A stretch of 64,000 nucleotides of DNA, taken from contig NZ_AP024814.1 in assembly GCF_019703305.1 (NCBI RefSeq), forward strand, positions 1,178,001-1,242,000, in the 5' to 3' direction. Source of the DNA: Helicobacter sp. NHP19-003 (GTDB lineage: Bacteria; Campylobacterota; Campylobacteria; Campylobacterales; Helicobacteraceae). Numbering within the stretch: position 1 is the stretch's first letter; each line of letters starts with the position of its first letter. Made by a program: the position numbers and the translations under genes. This document shows positions 44,147 to 52,993 of this stretch, piece by piece. The notes beneath the pieces are model-generated. The model ran no database searches, was not told the DNA's origin, and saw nothing but the letters and a program-made list of their open reading frames with translations.

Positions 44147-45258
44147 GAATAGCTGTCTAGGGCGTTTTTCAGGGCGTTTAGGGCGGGGACTAAGGTGTCC
44201 GGGGCATAAACCAAGGCCACGCGCACAAAATCCTTTGTGTGGGGGCTGTTGTCATAGCCTAGAAAATCCCCGGGCAAGACCTTTAGCCCCTCTGTGGTGT
44301 AAAGGTGCTTGGTGAATGCCTGCCCATCTTGCACCTCTAGCCACACATAAAAGCTGGTGGGATACACAGCCACACCTAAAATCTCTTGAGCTAAATGGAG
44401 ATTTTTGGCGTAAATATGGCGGATGCGCTCTTGGGCTTTCAAATCCAGCCACCCGACCGCACTCGCGTGTTGCAGGGGCAAGGGCAGGGCGCAACCGCTG
44501 TAACTTCTAAAGACTTGATAGGGCTTTAAAATCGCAGCGTCCCCGGCGATGTAGCCACTCCTAAGACCGGGAGCGCTCAAAGTCTTAGAAAGGGAGTTGA
44601 TGGCAAGGACATTTTTAAAGTCTGTGTTGCCGACTTCCACACACGCTTGCAAAACGCTCGGGGGGGGCGTTTGGGCGTAGATGTTGCTGTAACATTCATC
44701 ATTGACTAAGAGAAAATCCTCGTCCAATGCCCTAAGCACCCACTCTTTGAGCTCCTCTAAATCCAGCGTGCGTCCGGTAGGGTTGTTGGGCGAGTTTAAA
44801 ATGACTAGATCGGTTTCTTCTTCTAAAGTGGGCGTGAAGTCGTTTTCTAGACTCAAATCCATGAAAACCACTTGTGCCCGTGCCACCCGTGCGCTGGCTA
44901 AATAGACTTGGTAAAAAGGGTTGGCAAAGGCGATTTTTGGATTTTCTTTATCGTGCAGATAAAAAATAGGCAGGCTAAAAAGCACCTCTTTAGACCCAAA
45001 AGTGGGGATGATTTGCTCTTTGGATAGATCCACACCAAAGCGTTTTTTGACAAACGCCATTTGCGCCTCTTTTAAAAAGTCCTCACCTGAGCTTTTGGGG
45101 TAAAAGCGCAGTTCGTGAGTGTGGGCTTTTAAGGTGTCTTGCACACTCAAGGGGGTTTCAAACTGCGGTTCGCCGATAGACAAATCTAAAGGCAAGCCCC
45201 CGCGTTTGCAATCTTTCAGCAACTCTCGTAGGCGTTCAAAAGGATAGGGCTCAAACAT
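44140..45258 (-). CDS. Aminotransferase class I/II, probable succinyldiaminopimelate aminotransferase
   Basis: A 372-residue fold type I PLP enzyme from the ATG at 45258 (GGAGAA upstream; the frame extends 24 nt further). Motifs: [30 protein letters not shown], and the PLP lysine in [21 protein letters not shown] (S-x-S-K). It corresponds in position to HP0624 next to murC. DapC-type activity in lysine and meso-DAP synthesis would fit the neighbouring peptidoglycan gene, but aspartate aminotransferase relatives look alike. Contains an in-frame C8 tract at 44660-44667. Confidence 0.82.
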   Translation of the reverse strand: MFEPYPFERLRELLKDCKRGGLPLDLSIGEPQFETPLSVQDTLKAHTHELRFYPKSSGEDFLKEAQMAFVKKRFGVDLSKEQIIPTFGSKEVLFSLPIFYLHDKENPKIAFANPFYQVYLASARVARAQVVFMDLSLENDFTPTLEEETDLVILNSPNNPTGRTLDLEELKEWVLRALDEDFLLVNDECYSNIYAQTPPPSVLQACVEVGNTDFKNVLAINSLSKTLSAPGLRSGYIAGDAAILKPYQVFRSYSGCALPLPLQHASAVGWLDLKAQERIRHIYAKNLHLAQEILGVAVYPTSFYVWLEVQDGQAFTKHLYTTEGLKVLPGDFLGYDNSPHTKDFVRVALVYAPDTLVPALNALKNALDSYSC

Positions 45259-45433
45259 GCTTTTCTCCGCTAAAACCCCCATTATACCTAAAATCTATTC
45301 CTCTTGAATGGTGTGTTGTGTCGTGGGGGCTTGGGGCTTTGTGGCGGGGGTTTGTTGGTCTTGTAAAAGGGGGAGCTTTAAAGCCACAGCCTGAAAGCAA
45401 ACATGCTAAAATAAGCGTATGAAAGATGCGCAA
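45251..45433 (-). CDS. LptM-like small lipoprotein
   Basis: 60 residues from a TTG at 45433 that has GGAGAAG about 5 nt upstream. The signal peptide ends in a clear lipobox (ACLLSGCGFKAPPF), where GCGxKxP is the signature of LptM/YifL-type lipoproteins, which assist LptD maturation in E. coli. The remaining tail is Pro/His-rich. It overlaps the aminotransferase gene by 8 nt. Its start region overlaps the first 15 bp of the divergent gene at 45419. Function in Helicobacter is not established. Confidence 0.6.
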   Translation of the reverse strand: MRIFHTLILACLLSGCGFKAPPFTRPTNPRHKAPSPHDTTHHSRGIDFRYNGGFSGEKHV

Positions 45434-45868
45434 TATATCTTCTCCAAACTCTTGCAAGAGCCCTACTTAACCCCTCTAAAAGTGCGCCTGCAACTTGATA
45501 AATTAAAATTGTGTCTTCCCGATGGGATTCGGGTCGGTTTGCGCTCCATTGTAATGAAGAATTCTAAACTCTTGCTTGTCTTTAAACACCCGAGTGCTTA
45601 CAATTACTTCAACGGGCAAAAGGGCTGCTTTGCTCCCTTTCTCTTAAAAACCGCTGCGAAATTAGACATACCCATCAAGCCCACAGAAGTGCAAAGCTAT
45701 TTGCCCAGGCGCATACAGCAAGATTTTGAAGCCAAACCCCCCAAACTCTACTACAACGAGTGCGCCATGGGTGATTTTGAAAACCCCTTTAAAGACCCTA
45801 AGTTAAGAGCCATTTTAGAAGATATCCGCACTTGTATTAAAAAGCACCATGGATCGCAAAACCCTTGA
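45419..45868 (+). CDS. Conserved protein of unknown function upstream of uvrC (HP0820-like)
   Basis: A 149-residue basic protein without signal peptide. Its central part (VMKNSKLLLVFKHPSAYNYF) vaguely resembles the DciA/DUF721 family that aids helicase loading, but this is a guess. In H. pylori HP0820 precedes uvrC (HP0821) in the same way. It overlaps the uvrC start by 20 nt, indicating co-translation. It starts head to head with the LptM-like gene. Confidence 0.65.
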   Translation: MKDAQYIFSKLLQEPYLTPLKVRLQLDKLKLCLPDGIRVGLRSIVMKNSKLLLVFKHPSAYNYFNGQKGCFAPFLLKTAAKLDIPIKPTEVQSYLPRRIQQDFEAKPPKLYYNECAMGDFENPFKDPKLRAILEDIRTCIKKHHGSQNP

Positions 45869-47102
45869 AAACCTCCCCACTACAAGTGGGGTTTATCTGT
45901 ATTTTGACTCTAAAGATGACTTGCTTTATGTGGGCAAGGCGAAGAACTTACAAAAGCGCATTTTGAGTTACTTTAGGGTACAAGGCGGACAAGTTACCCC
46001 CAATTCTAAAAATAGTGTCCGTATCCAGCGCATGGTTTCACAGATTGCCTATTTGCAGATACAAACCACAAACAGCGAAGAAGAAGCCCTGCTTTTAGAA
46101 AATAAACTCATTAAAACCAAGCAACCCAAATACAATGTTTTGCTAAAAGACTCCAAAACCTACCCCTACATTTGCCTAGATTTAAGTCAGCCCTACCCCA
46201 CCTTAGAGCGCACAAGAGAGCCTTTAGCAGGGCATAAATGCTTTGGACCTTTTAGCCTCGCCTCTTTAGGGCTCCTAGAGAGTGTGCAAGCCTTAATCCC
46301 CCTCGTGCAAAGCAAGAGTTGTTTAAGGGGCAAAAAGCCCTGCATTTTCCACCAAATGGGGCGTTGTTTAGCCCCTTGCACGGGCAAGGTAAGCCCACAA
46401 GAATACGCCCCCCTCGTGCAAGAAGCCCTAGACTTGCTAGAGCATAAAGACAAATTATGCGCTCGGCTTAAAGAGCGCATGCGTGTCCTAGCCACGCAAG
46501 AAAGATTTGAAGAAGCGGCGATTTTTAGGGATTATTGGCAAGCGGTGCGCACCTTGTTGAAGCGCACAGAACAGCCAGAAATGCAAATGGAGCTTGCTTT
46601 GCAAGAGCTTTTAGGGCTTGCTAAACCGCCTAAGCGCATTGAGGTTTTTGATGTGAGCCACCATGCCCAAAGTGCTTGCGTGGGGGGGATGGTGGTGTAC
46701 TCTAGGGGCAAGTGGCTTAAAAGCGCGTATCGGCGTTATAGCCTAAAAGGCAGCGATGAATACGCCCAAATGCACGAAATGCTGGAGCGGCGCGTAAAAC
46801 AAGGGGGCTTGCCTGATTTGTGGCTCTTAGATGGCGGACGCGCGCAAGCCTTGTTGGCCATGCAAATCTTAGAGAGTTTTGGGGTTAGTGTGGCGGTGGT
46901 GGCTTTAGCCAAAGAGAAAGTGGACAAAAGAGCAAAACGGGGGGGCGGGGATGTGGCAGATACAATCTATGGCGTGTCGCAAACTTGGAAATTAAAGGTG
47001 CAAGATGCACGGCTACAATTCCTACAAAAATTGAGAGATGAAGCGCATCGCTTTGCGCTCGCCTACCATAGGCTCAAAAAGCGCAAAGCCTTCTTGGGCT
47101 AG
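45849..47102 (+). CDS. uvrC: UvrC, excinuclease subunit, markedly shortened
   Basis: 417 residues against about 590-600 in H. pylori. The N-terminal GIY-YIG nuclease is present (SGVYLYFDSKDDLLYVGKAKN, YNVLLKDSKTYPYI), as are the cysteine motif region (KKPCIFHQMGRCLAPC) and the UVR segment (RFEEAAIFRDYWQ). The RNase H-like nuclease half follows with its catalytic positions in FDVSHH, LLDGGRAQ and RDEAHRFA. Missing are about 100 residues between the UVR segment and FDVSHH, and the entire C-terminal helix-hairpin-helix domain (it stops at KKRKAFLG). The RRM gene ends 4 nt beyond the stop, so no lost tail lies downstream. Confidence 0.85.
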   Translation: MDRKTLENLPTTSGVYLYFDSKDDLLYVGKAKNLQKRILSYFRVQGGQVTPNSKNSVRIQRMVSQIAYLQIQTTNSEEEALLLENKLIKTKQPKYNVLLKDSKTYPYICLDLSQPYPTLERTREPLAGHKCFGPFSLASLGLLESVQALIPLVQSKSCLRGKKPCIFHQMGRCLAPCTGKVSPQEYAPLVQEALDLLEHKDKLCARLKERMRVLATQERFEEAAIFRDYWQAVRTLLKRTEQPEMQMELALQELLGLAKPPKRIEVFDVSHHAQSACVGGMVVYSRGKWLKSAYRRYSLKGSDEYAQMHEMLERRVKQGGLPDLWLLDGGRAQALLAMQILESFGVSVAVVALAKEKVDKRAKRGGGDVADTIYGVSQTWKLKVQDARLQFLQKLRDEAHRFALAYHRLKKRKAFLG

Positions 47103-47105
47103 GGT

Positions 47106-47351
47106 TTATTTGCGCGGATTAGCCTCTGTAACCCGAATGGTGCGCCCCATAAAATCTGTGTTGTCTAACTTGGCGATGGCCTGTTGTGCGCCCTCGTCCT
47201 CCATTTCTACAAAACCAAACCCTTTGGGTCTTTTGGTTTCGCGATCCTGGATCAACTTCACAGAGTTTACAGCACCAAACTGACTAAAGAGCTCCTCAAC
47301 CTCTTGATTTGTTGCGCTATAAACCAAATTCCCTACATAGATGTTCTTCAA
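47106..47351 (-). CDS. Small RRM RNA-binding protein
   Basis: An 81-residue single RNA recognition motif. RNP2 is IYVGNLVYS (residues 3-11) and RNP1 is KGFGFVEM (about 45-52). It resembles H. pylori HP0827, one of the bacterial glycine-poor RRM proteins thought to bind single-stranded RNA. It is convergent with uvrC, with 3 nt between the stops. Target RNAs unknown. Confidence 0.9.
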   Translation of the reverse strand: MKNIYVGNLVYSATNQEVEELFSQFGAVNSVKLIQDRETKRPKGFGFVEMEDEGAQQAIAKLDNTDFMGRTIRVTEANPRK

Positions 47352-47438
47352 GGCGTTTCTCCACTAGAATTCGTCCCGTTAAAAATAAACAAGGAACAGC
47401 TTGATTCTAACACAAAGCAACTTAATAATGGTAAACGG

Positions 47439-48671
47439 CTATTCATTACGCAAAATGGATAAAGCGTCTACACCCGCTGCCTTGCGGGCAGGGTAGTGCG
47501 ATGACAGAGCGACAATGATGAGCGCCCCAATAAGTGTGCTGAAAAAATCCACTGCTGACAAATCTAGGGGCAGTTTGTCCATGCCATAAACATCGGCGGG
47601 CAAGGAGATGATGGGAAAGGTGGCCAGCACCCACAACACCAAAAAGGCCAAGAGCACGCCCAGCACAATCCCCCCCACGCCAATGACCGCCCCTAAAGCA
47701 AAAAAGCTCTTTTGGATTTCTTTAGTGGTCGCGCCCAAACTTAACAGCAAGGCAATTTCTTTACGGCGGTTCATCACCACCATCAACAGCGAGCTGATGA
47801 TGTTTAAACTCGCCATTAAGATGATCAACATCAACACAATGAAAAGGGCGCGTTTTTCTAGCGCCATTGCCGAAAAGAAGTTGCCATTTTGTTGCCACCA
47901 CCCCTCAATGTCCACCCCATTGTTGGGGATTTCTTTGAGGGCTTGCTTGATTTTCTCCATGTCTTGCATGGGAGTTTTGGAATAGACATGCACGCCGTCA
48001 TACACCCCCTTTGGCAAATCCCTAATTGCCTGCAAGGCTTCTATGTTCGTGTATAAATAACTGCCATCATAAGCCTTTAGCCCCGATTCAAAAAAGCCTT
48101 TGAGCTGGAAGCGCTTCACGGTCGGGGAAAGCACAAAACCTGTGGGTTCTAACTTCGTAAAAAATAAATCAATGCTGTGCGTGTTGCCTAAGAGTAGGGA
48201 GTCTTTGAAGCCCTTGCCCGCCACTAAATTAAAAGGCATTTGCTTAAAGGTTTGTAAATTAACCCCCTCTAACCCCTTTTTTAAAATGTTGTTGATTTGG
48301 ATTTCCTTGTTTATTTCCACACCAAAGAGCATACCGCCACTTAGCATGCCGTTAAAACGCGCCACAACTTGGCTTTGCAAATAGGGACTAAAGCGTAAGG
48401 TGGGGAAGCGTTGTTCTAGGGCGTTTAAAGTCTTTTGCTCTATGCCATAGTAGCTTGTGGCGTAAAGTGTGAGTGGGTAGTTCATCACAAAGAGCTTTTT
48501 TTCAAACTCAGCGTTCATGCCATTCATGATTGCCATCGCCACGATCAACACCATCACGCCCACGCCCACGCCCAAAAAAGCTAAAATCGCTGTGATGCTG
48601 ATGAAGGGTTGGGTCTTGTCGAAGCGCAAATAGCGGCGTACCAAGAACGCCACTAAAGAGGTGTTAGGCAT
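47439..48671 (-). CDS. LolC/LolE-type ABC permease for lipoprotein release
   Basis: About 410 residues from the ATG at 48671; the open frame upstream of that is antisense-like secA C-terminus and is excluded. An N-terminal helix ([25 protein letters not shown]), a large periplasmic domain, and three C-terminal helices with the FtsX core ([41 protein letters not shown]) match LolE proteins and HP0787. It would extract lipoproteins from the inner membrane and pass them to LolA, encoded 4 kb away. The ATG overlaps the secA stop by 8 nt. Confidence 0.88.
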   Translation of the reverse strand: MPNTSLVAFLVRRYLRFDKTQPFISITAILAFLGVGVGVMVLIVAMAIMNGMNAEFEKKLFVMNYPLTLYATSYYGIEQKTLNALEQRFPTLRFSPYLQSQVVARFNGMLSGGMLFGVEINKEIQINNILKKGLEGVNLQTFKQMPFNLVAGKGFKDSLLLGNTHSIDLFFTKLEPTGFVLSPTVKRFQLKGFFESGLKAYDGSYLYTNIEALQAIRDLPKGVYDGVHVYSKTPMQDMEKIKQALKEIPNNGVDIEGWWQQNGNFFSAMALEKRALFIVLMLIILMASLNIISSLLMVVMNRRKEIALLLSLGATTKEIQKSFFALGAVIGVGGIVLGVLLAFLVLWVLATFPIISLPADVYGMDKLPLDLSAVDFFSTLIGALIIVALSSHYPARKAAGVDALSILRNE

Positions 48672-51252
48672 CCGTGTTTTTGTTCTGTGTGGCAAAAATC
48701 CCTTTTTTGGGCCCGCTCTTGCCATGGCAATTTTTATACTTTTTGCCGCTGCCACAGTGGCAGGGGCTGTTGCGGGCGATGCTCTTGGGTTTGGACTCGC
48801 CCCAATCACTAAGCCCTGCCTCAATGTCTTGATTGTTAAAGCTCAGCTCTAGCTGATCCTCCTCTAGCCCGCTTAAAAAGCGCTCGGTGTCTTCAGGAGT
48901 GTTGGCGACTAGCTCAAGTTTATAGAAAGTGCGGATCGCCTCCACTTTAATGGAGTCGATGAGCTCTAAAAAGAGATTGTAGCTCTCTTTTTTATACTCC
49001 ACTAAGGGGTCTTTTTGGTTATAGCCCCTAAGCCCGATTCCCGTTTTTAAATTATCCATTGTGTAGAGGTGTTCGCGCCACGCATTGTCTAAAATCTGCA
49101 GATACACCACCCGCTCGATGCGGTTCAAATCCTCCACATGCGCCATTTTGGCGGCGTACTGCGCTTTTAGAGCCTCTAAAATGAAGTTCTCTACAGAATT
49201 AAAATCCCGCTCTTGCAAGGGAGAAAAGTCAATTTGTGTGTTGAACTCCTCTTGCAGGGCGTTTTTGGCGTTTTCCAAGTCTTCGCTTGAAAAATCTTGC
49301 TCTTTAAAAGCTTGGTTATTCTCTAAAATCCGTGCCACGGCGTATTGGCGGTTTTCGGCAATGCGCGCACTGATGTCGTAGTTTTCGTCCAAAAGTTCGT
49401 TGCGGAATTTATAGACGGTCTTGCGCTGCTCGTTGGCGACATCGTCATATTCTAGCAAGTGTTTGCGGCTCTCAAAGTGCAGGGCTTCCACTTTCTTTTG
49501 GGCGTTCTCCACAGAGCGGGTAACAAGCTTAGACTCGATGTACTCGCCATCTTGCAAACCTAATTTCTCCATCACTCCCTTGATGCGATCGCTGCCAAAG
49601 ATTCTAAGCAGACCATCCTCAAGGCTCAAGTAAAATTGGCTCACCCCCGGATCGCCTTGCCGCCCAGAGCGTCCCCTTAGTTGGTTGTCGATCCTGCGGC
49701 TTTCATGGCGCTCTGTGCCGATGATGTAAAGCCCCCCTAAGTCCTTGATCTCTTGGCTGATCTTGATGTCCACGCCCCGCCCCGCCATGTTCGTGGCAAT
49801 CGTTACTGCCCCCTTAAGTCCTGCATCCTTGATGATTTCTGCCTCTTTGGTGTGCTGTTTGGCGTTCAACACGGTGTGGGGGATTCGTTCTTTTTGCAAC
49901 AAGGCGTGCAGTGCCTCACTCTTTTGGATGCTCGCCGTGCCCACCAACACGGGCTGACCCACAGCGTGCAACTCTTTCACTTTGGCCACCACCGCCTCAA
50001 ATTTCTCCCGCTCGCTTTTATAAATCAGGTCGTTTAAGTCCTTGCGCTGGACGGGCAAATTGGTCGGCACAGACACGACCTCTAAATGATAGATTTCTAA
50101 AAACTCGGTCGCCTCTGTTTGTGCCGTGCCTGTCATCCCTGAGAGTTTGGCATACAGCCTAAAATAATTTTGGAAAGTGATGTCGGCTAAAGTTTGGCTC
50201 TCCTCTTTAATGCCAACTTTTTCCTTCGCCTCCAAAGCTTGGTGCAAGCCCTCGCTAAAGCGTCTCCCTTCACTTAGCCGCCCTGTAAACTCGTCCACAA
50301 TCACCACTTCGCCATTAGACACGACATAGTCCTTATCCCGTGCAAAGAGATAATGCGCCTTTAGAGCTTGGTCTAAGTGGTGCGACAAAATCGCATTTTC
50401 CAAGCTGTAGAGATTGTCCACCCCAAAGAGTTCCTCAGCTTTCCTGATGCCCTCTTCGGTGATCAAGACCACCCGATTTTTTTCATCAATGGTGAAATCT
50501 ACCTCCGCTTGCATGTTCTTAGCGACCATGTCGGCGCGCTCGTAATTCTCCATGCGCCGATTCACGGGGCCTGAGATGATTAAAGGCGTGCGCGCTTCAT
50601 CGATCAAAATTGAGTCCACTTCGTCCACAATCGCAAAAGCGTGCTCTTTTTGCACCTTTTGCTCTAGGGAGTACTTCATGTTATCCCTAAGGTAGTCAAA
50701 GCCAAATTCGTTGTTTGTGCCATAGACAATGTCGTTGGCATAAATTTCTAAGCGTTCCTCATCGCCCACGCCTCCCGTAACCACGCCCACGCTGTAATCC
50801 AAAAAGTTATACAAGGGTTGCATTTGGGTTGCGTCCCTTTGGGCGAGGTAGTCGTTCACGGTCACGACATGCACGCTGTGTCCGCCCAAAGCGTTTAGGG
50901 CTACGGCTAAGGTTGCCACTAAAGTTTTGCCCTCGCCCGTTTTCATCTCGGCGATCTTGCCCTCGTGCAAGACCATGCCCCCAATGAGCTGCACATCAAA
51001 GTGGCGCATGCCCAAAATGCGTCTGGAAGCCTCCCTAGTGATCGCAAAACTTAAGGGCAAGACCTCTTGTAAATCTTTTTCTCCCTTTTGCACCGCCTCT
51101 TTCAAGCCAAAAAAGCGTGCTTGCAACTCTGCATCGCTTAAAGCTTGCACTTCAACCTCTAGAGCATTGATCAGCGCCACTTGCTTTTGGTAGCGTTTAA
51201 TCTCTCGTTGATTCCTTGTGCCTATAATTTTACCCAGCACGGCTCTAATCAT
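48664..51252 (-). CDS. secA: SecA, preprotein translocase ATPase
   Basis: An 862-residue motor from the ATG at 51252 (GAGGG about 9 nt upstream; the ATG at 51261 abuts that site). It shows Walker [15 protein letters not shown] (about 105), [20 protein letters not shown], helicase region with [22 protein letters not shown], and a C-terminal zinc motif [14 protein letters not shown]. It drives secretory proteins through SecYEG. Flanked by lolE-like and lolA genes as in HP0785-0787. Confidence 0.98.
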   Translation of the reverse strand: MIRAVLGKIIGTRNQREIKRYQKQVALINALEVEVQALSDAELQARFFGLKEAVQKGEKDLQEVLPLSFAITREASRRILGMRHFDVQLIGGMVLHEGKIAEMKTGEGKTLVATLAVALNALGGHSVHVVTVNDYLAQRDATQMQPLYNFLDYSVGVVTGGVGDEERLEIYANDIVYGTNNEFGFDYLRDNMKYSLEQKVQKEHAFAIVDEVDSILIDEARTPLIISGPVNRRMENYERADMVAKNMQAEVDFTIDEKNRVVLITEEGIRKAEELFGVDNLYSLENAILSHHLDQALKAHYLFARDKDYVVSNGEVVIVDEFTGRLSEGRRFSEGLHQALEAKEKVGIKEESQTLADITFQNYFRLYAKLSGMTGTAQTEATEFLEIYHLEVVSVPTNLPVQRKDLNDLIYKSEREKFEAVVAKVKELHAVGQPVLVGTASIQKSEALHALLQKERIPHTVLNAKQHTKEAEIIKDAGLKGAVTIATNMAGRGVDIKISQEIKDLGGLYIIGTERHESRRIDNQLRGRSGRQGDPGVSQFYLSLEDGLLRIFGSDRIKGVMEKLGLQDGEYIESKLVTRSVENAQKKVEALHFESRKHLLEYDDVANEQRKTVYKFRNELLDENYDISARIAENRQYAVARILENNQAFKEQDFSSEDLENAKNALQEEFNTQIDFSPLQERDFNSVENFILEALKAQYAAKMAHVEDLNRIERVVYLQILDNAWREHLYTMDNLKTGIGLRGYNQKDPLVEYKKESYNLFLELIDSIKVEAIRTFYKLELVANTPEDTERFLSGLEEDQLELSFNNQDIEAGLSDWGESKPKSIARNSPCHCGSGKKYKNCHGKSGPKKGIFATQNKNTDA

Positions 51253-51347
51253 CGTTAACATCCCTCAAATCCCAAGGACAGATTGTATTTTTGTATAAGT
51301 GCAAATTTTAACAAAATTTTGTAAAATTCTTAATAAAAAGAGAGCCC

Positions 51348-51866
51348 ATGCGTGTCTACCTGTTTGTCTTTTGTTTCCAGTTTTTGGTCTCAGCCCCCTT
51401 GCAATTTGTTAGCCTAAGTGCCCACTTTAAACAAGTGGTGCTGGGCACTGCCCCCTCACCCATCAACCCCACTTACGAAGGGCAAATCCTTGCCAAAACC
51501 CCCTTTTTTGCCAAGTGGAGCTACACCAAGCCCAGCCCTAAAGAAGTCTATATGCAGGACAAGCAAGTCATCATCTACGAGCCTCGATTGCTACAGGCCA
51601 CTTACACCAAGCTAAACAAAGCCCTAGACTTTTTTGCCATCCTTAAAAGGGCCAAATTGCAAAAAGACGGGCGTTACAAAGCCAAGATCAACCACACCAC
51701 CTACTATTTGACCCTAAAAGATGGTCTACCCTATAAACTCAACTACGCCGACAAAATGCAAAGCCAAGTGGAAATCACTTTTAGCAAAGTGCAAACGAAT
51801 ATCCCCCTAGCCCCTAGCCTCTTCCAATTCACCCCCCCCGCCGGCATCGAGATCATCAAGCAGTAA
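51348..51866 (+). CDS. lolA: LolA, periplasmic lipoprotein carrier
   Basis: A 172-residue protein with signal peptide (VFCFQFLVSA...). The half-barrel pattern FKQVVLG...YEGQILAKTPFFAKWSYTKP and PKEVYMQDKQVIIYEPRLLQATY is characteristic of LolA. It ferries lipoproteins from the LolCDE-type complex to the outer membrane. It is divergent from secA, with a leader A/T-rich region between, and pseC starts 8 nt after it. Confidence 0.9.
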   Translation: MRVYLFVFCFQFLVSAPLQFVSLSAHFKQVVLGTAPSPINPTYEGQILAKTPFFAKWSYTKPSPKEVYMQDKQVIIYEPRLLQATYTKLNKALDFFAILKRAKLQKDGRYKAKINHTTYYLTLKDGLPYKLNYADKMQSQVEITFSKVQTNIPLAPSLFQFTPPAGIEIIKQ

Positions 51867-51874
51867 GGATATTT

Positions 51875-52993
51875 TTGAACCCCTACAGCACACAGTGCAT
51901 CGACACAGACGATCTAAAAGCGGTGCAACAAGCCCTGCAAGGGGCACATTTGGCGCAAGGGCCCTTAGTGGAGCGGTTTGAAGGGGCTTTGGCGGATTAT
52001 TTGGGTGTAAAGCATGTCGTGGTCTGCACGAGCGCGACCACGGCGCTGTTTATGTTGTATCATGCCCTAGATTTGGCAAATGCTAAAGTCATCACCACGC
52101 CCCTAAGTTTTGTCGCCACAGCGAGCATGCTACTTGCCAACCGGGCCACCCCGATTTTTTGCGACATAGGGCAAGACGGCAATATCAACCCCGCACTTTT
52201 AGAAAACTGCCTAGAGTCGGGGATTAAGGCAGTGGTGAGCGTGGATTATGGGGGGGCGAGCGTGGATATAGAGGCCATTAAATCCTTTTGCGCCAAACAT
52301 AGCTTGCTGTTTCTTAGCGACAGCTCGCACGCCTTTGGGGGGGAGTATTGCGGGGCAAAAATCGGGGGGCTTGCCGATGCAAGCGTGTTTAGCTTCCACG
52401 CCATTAAGTCCATCACCACCGCTGAGGGAGGGGCGATCGCCACAAATGATGGCGCACTTTATACTAGACTTAAACTTCTCATTTCCCATGGGGTAGAAAA
52501 AAACGGCTGGGATACAGAAGTACAGAGTTTGGGCTTTAACTTCCGCATGAATGAATTACAAGCGGCTTTGGGCTTAAGCCAGCTTAAAAAAGTGGACGCT
52601 TTTATCGCCAAGAGAGAAGAGATCGCCTGCTTGTATGACCATCTCTTTAAAGACAACCCCTATTTCACTTGTTTGCACGCCACCCTAAGCCCCAAGATTA
52701 AAAGTGCAAACCACTTATACCCCATTTTGCTAAAACCCCATTTATGGGAGAAAAAGACCTTGATTTTAGACATGCTGGTGCAAGCACAAATGGGCGTGCA
52801 AGTGCATTACAAGCCCATACACACTTTTAAACTCTACCAAGATTTGCTAGGCACGCAAGGGTTGCCTAAAGCCCAAGACTTCTACAAAGCCGAAATCTCT
52901 TTGCCCTGCCATACAAAAATGAGCCTAGAGCAAGCCACAGACAGCGCTAAAAAAGTGCTATCAATCCTTAAAAGCGTAGCCGAAAGCTGTTAG
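51875..52993 (+). CDS. pseC: PseC, UDP-sugar aminotransferase of pseudaminic acid synthesis
   Basis: A 372-residue DegT/DnrJ/EryC1 enzyme starting at TTG 51875. It closely follows H. pylori HP0366: TSATTALFMLYHAL, TTPLSFVATASMLL, VSVDYGGASVDIE, the PLP lysine in SVFSFHAIKSITTAEGGAI, and the end DFYKAEISLPCHTKMSLEQA. It makes UDP-4-amino-4,6-dideoxy-N-acetyl-altrosamine, a precursor for flagellin glycosylation, required for motility. It overlaps the convergent fixI end by 26 bp. Neighbouring lolA is not its partner in H. pylori. Confidence 0.93.
   Translation: MNPYSTQCIDTDDLKAVQQALQGAHLAQGPLVERFEGALADYLGVKHVVVCTSATTALFMLYHALDLANAKVITTPLSFVATASMLLANRATPIFCDIGQDGNINPALLENCLESGIKAVVSVDYGGASVDIEAIKSFCAKHSLLFLSDSSHAFGGEYCGAKIGGLADASVFSFHAIKSITTAEGGAIATNDGALYTRLKLLISHGVEKNGWDTEVQSLGFNFRMNELQAALGLSQLKKVDAFIAKREEIACLYDHLFKDNPYFTCLHATLSPKIKSANHLYPILLKPHLWEKKTLILDMLVQAQMGVQVHYKPIHTFKLYQDLLGTQGLPKAQDFYKAEISLPCHTKMSLEQATDSAKKVLSILKSVAESC

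Noticed and set aside
48672-48824. N-terminal extension of the LolE-like protein
   Set aside because: These codons are the complement-frame overlap with the secA C-terminus; the family start is the ATG at 48671.
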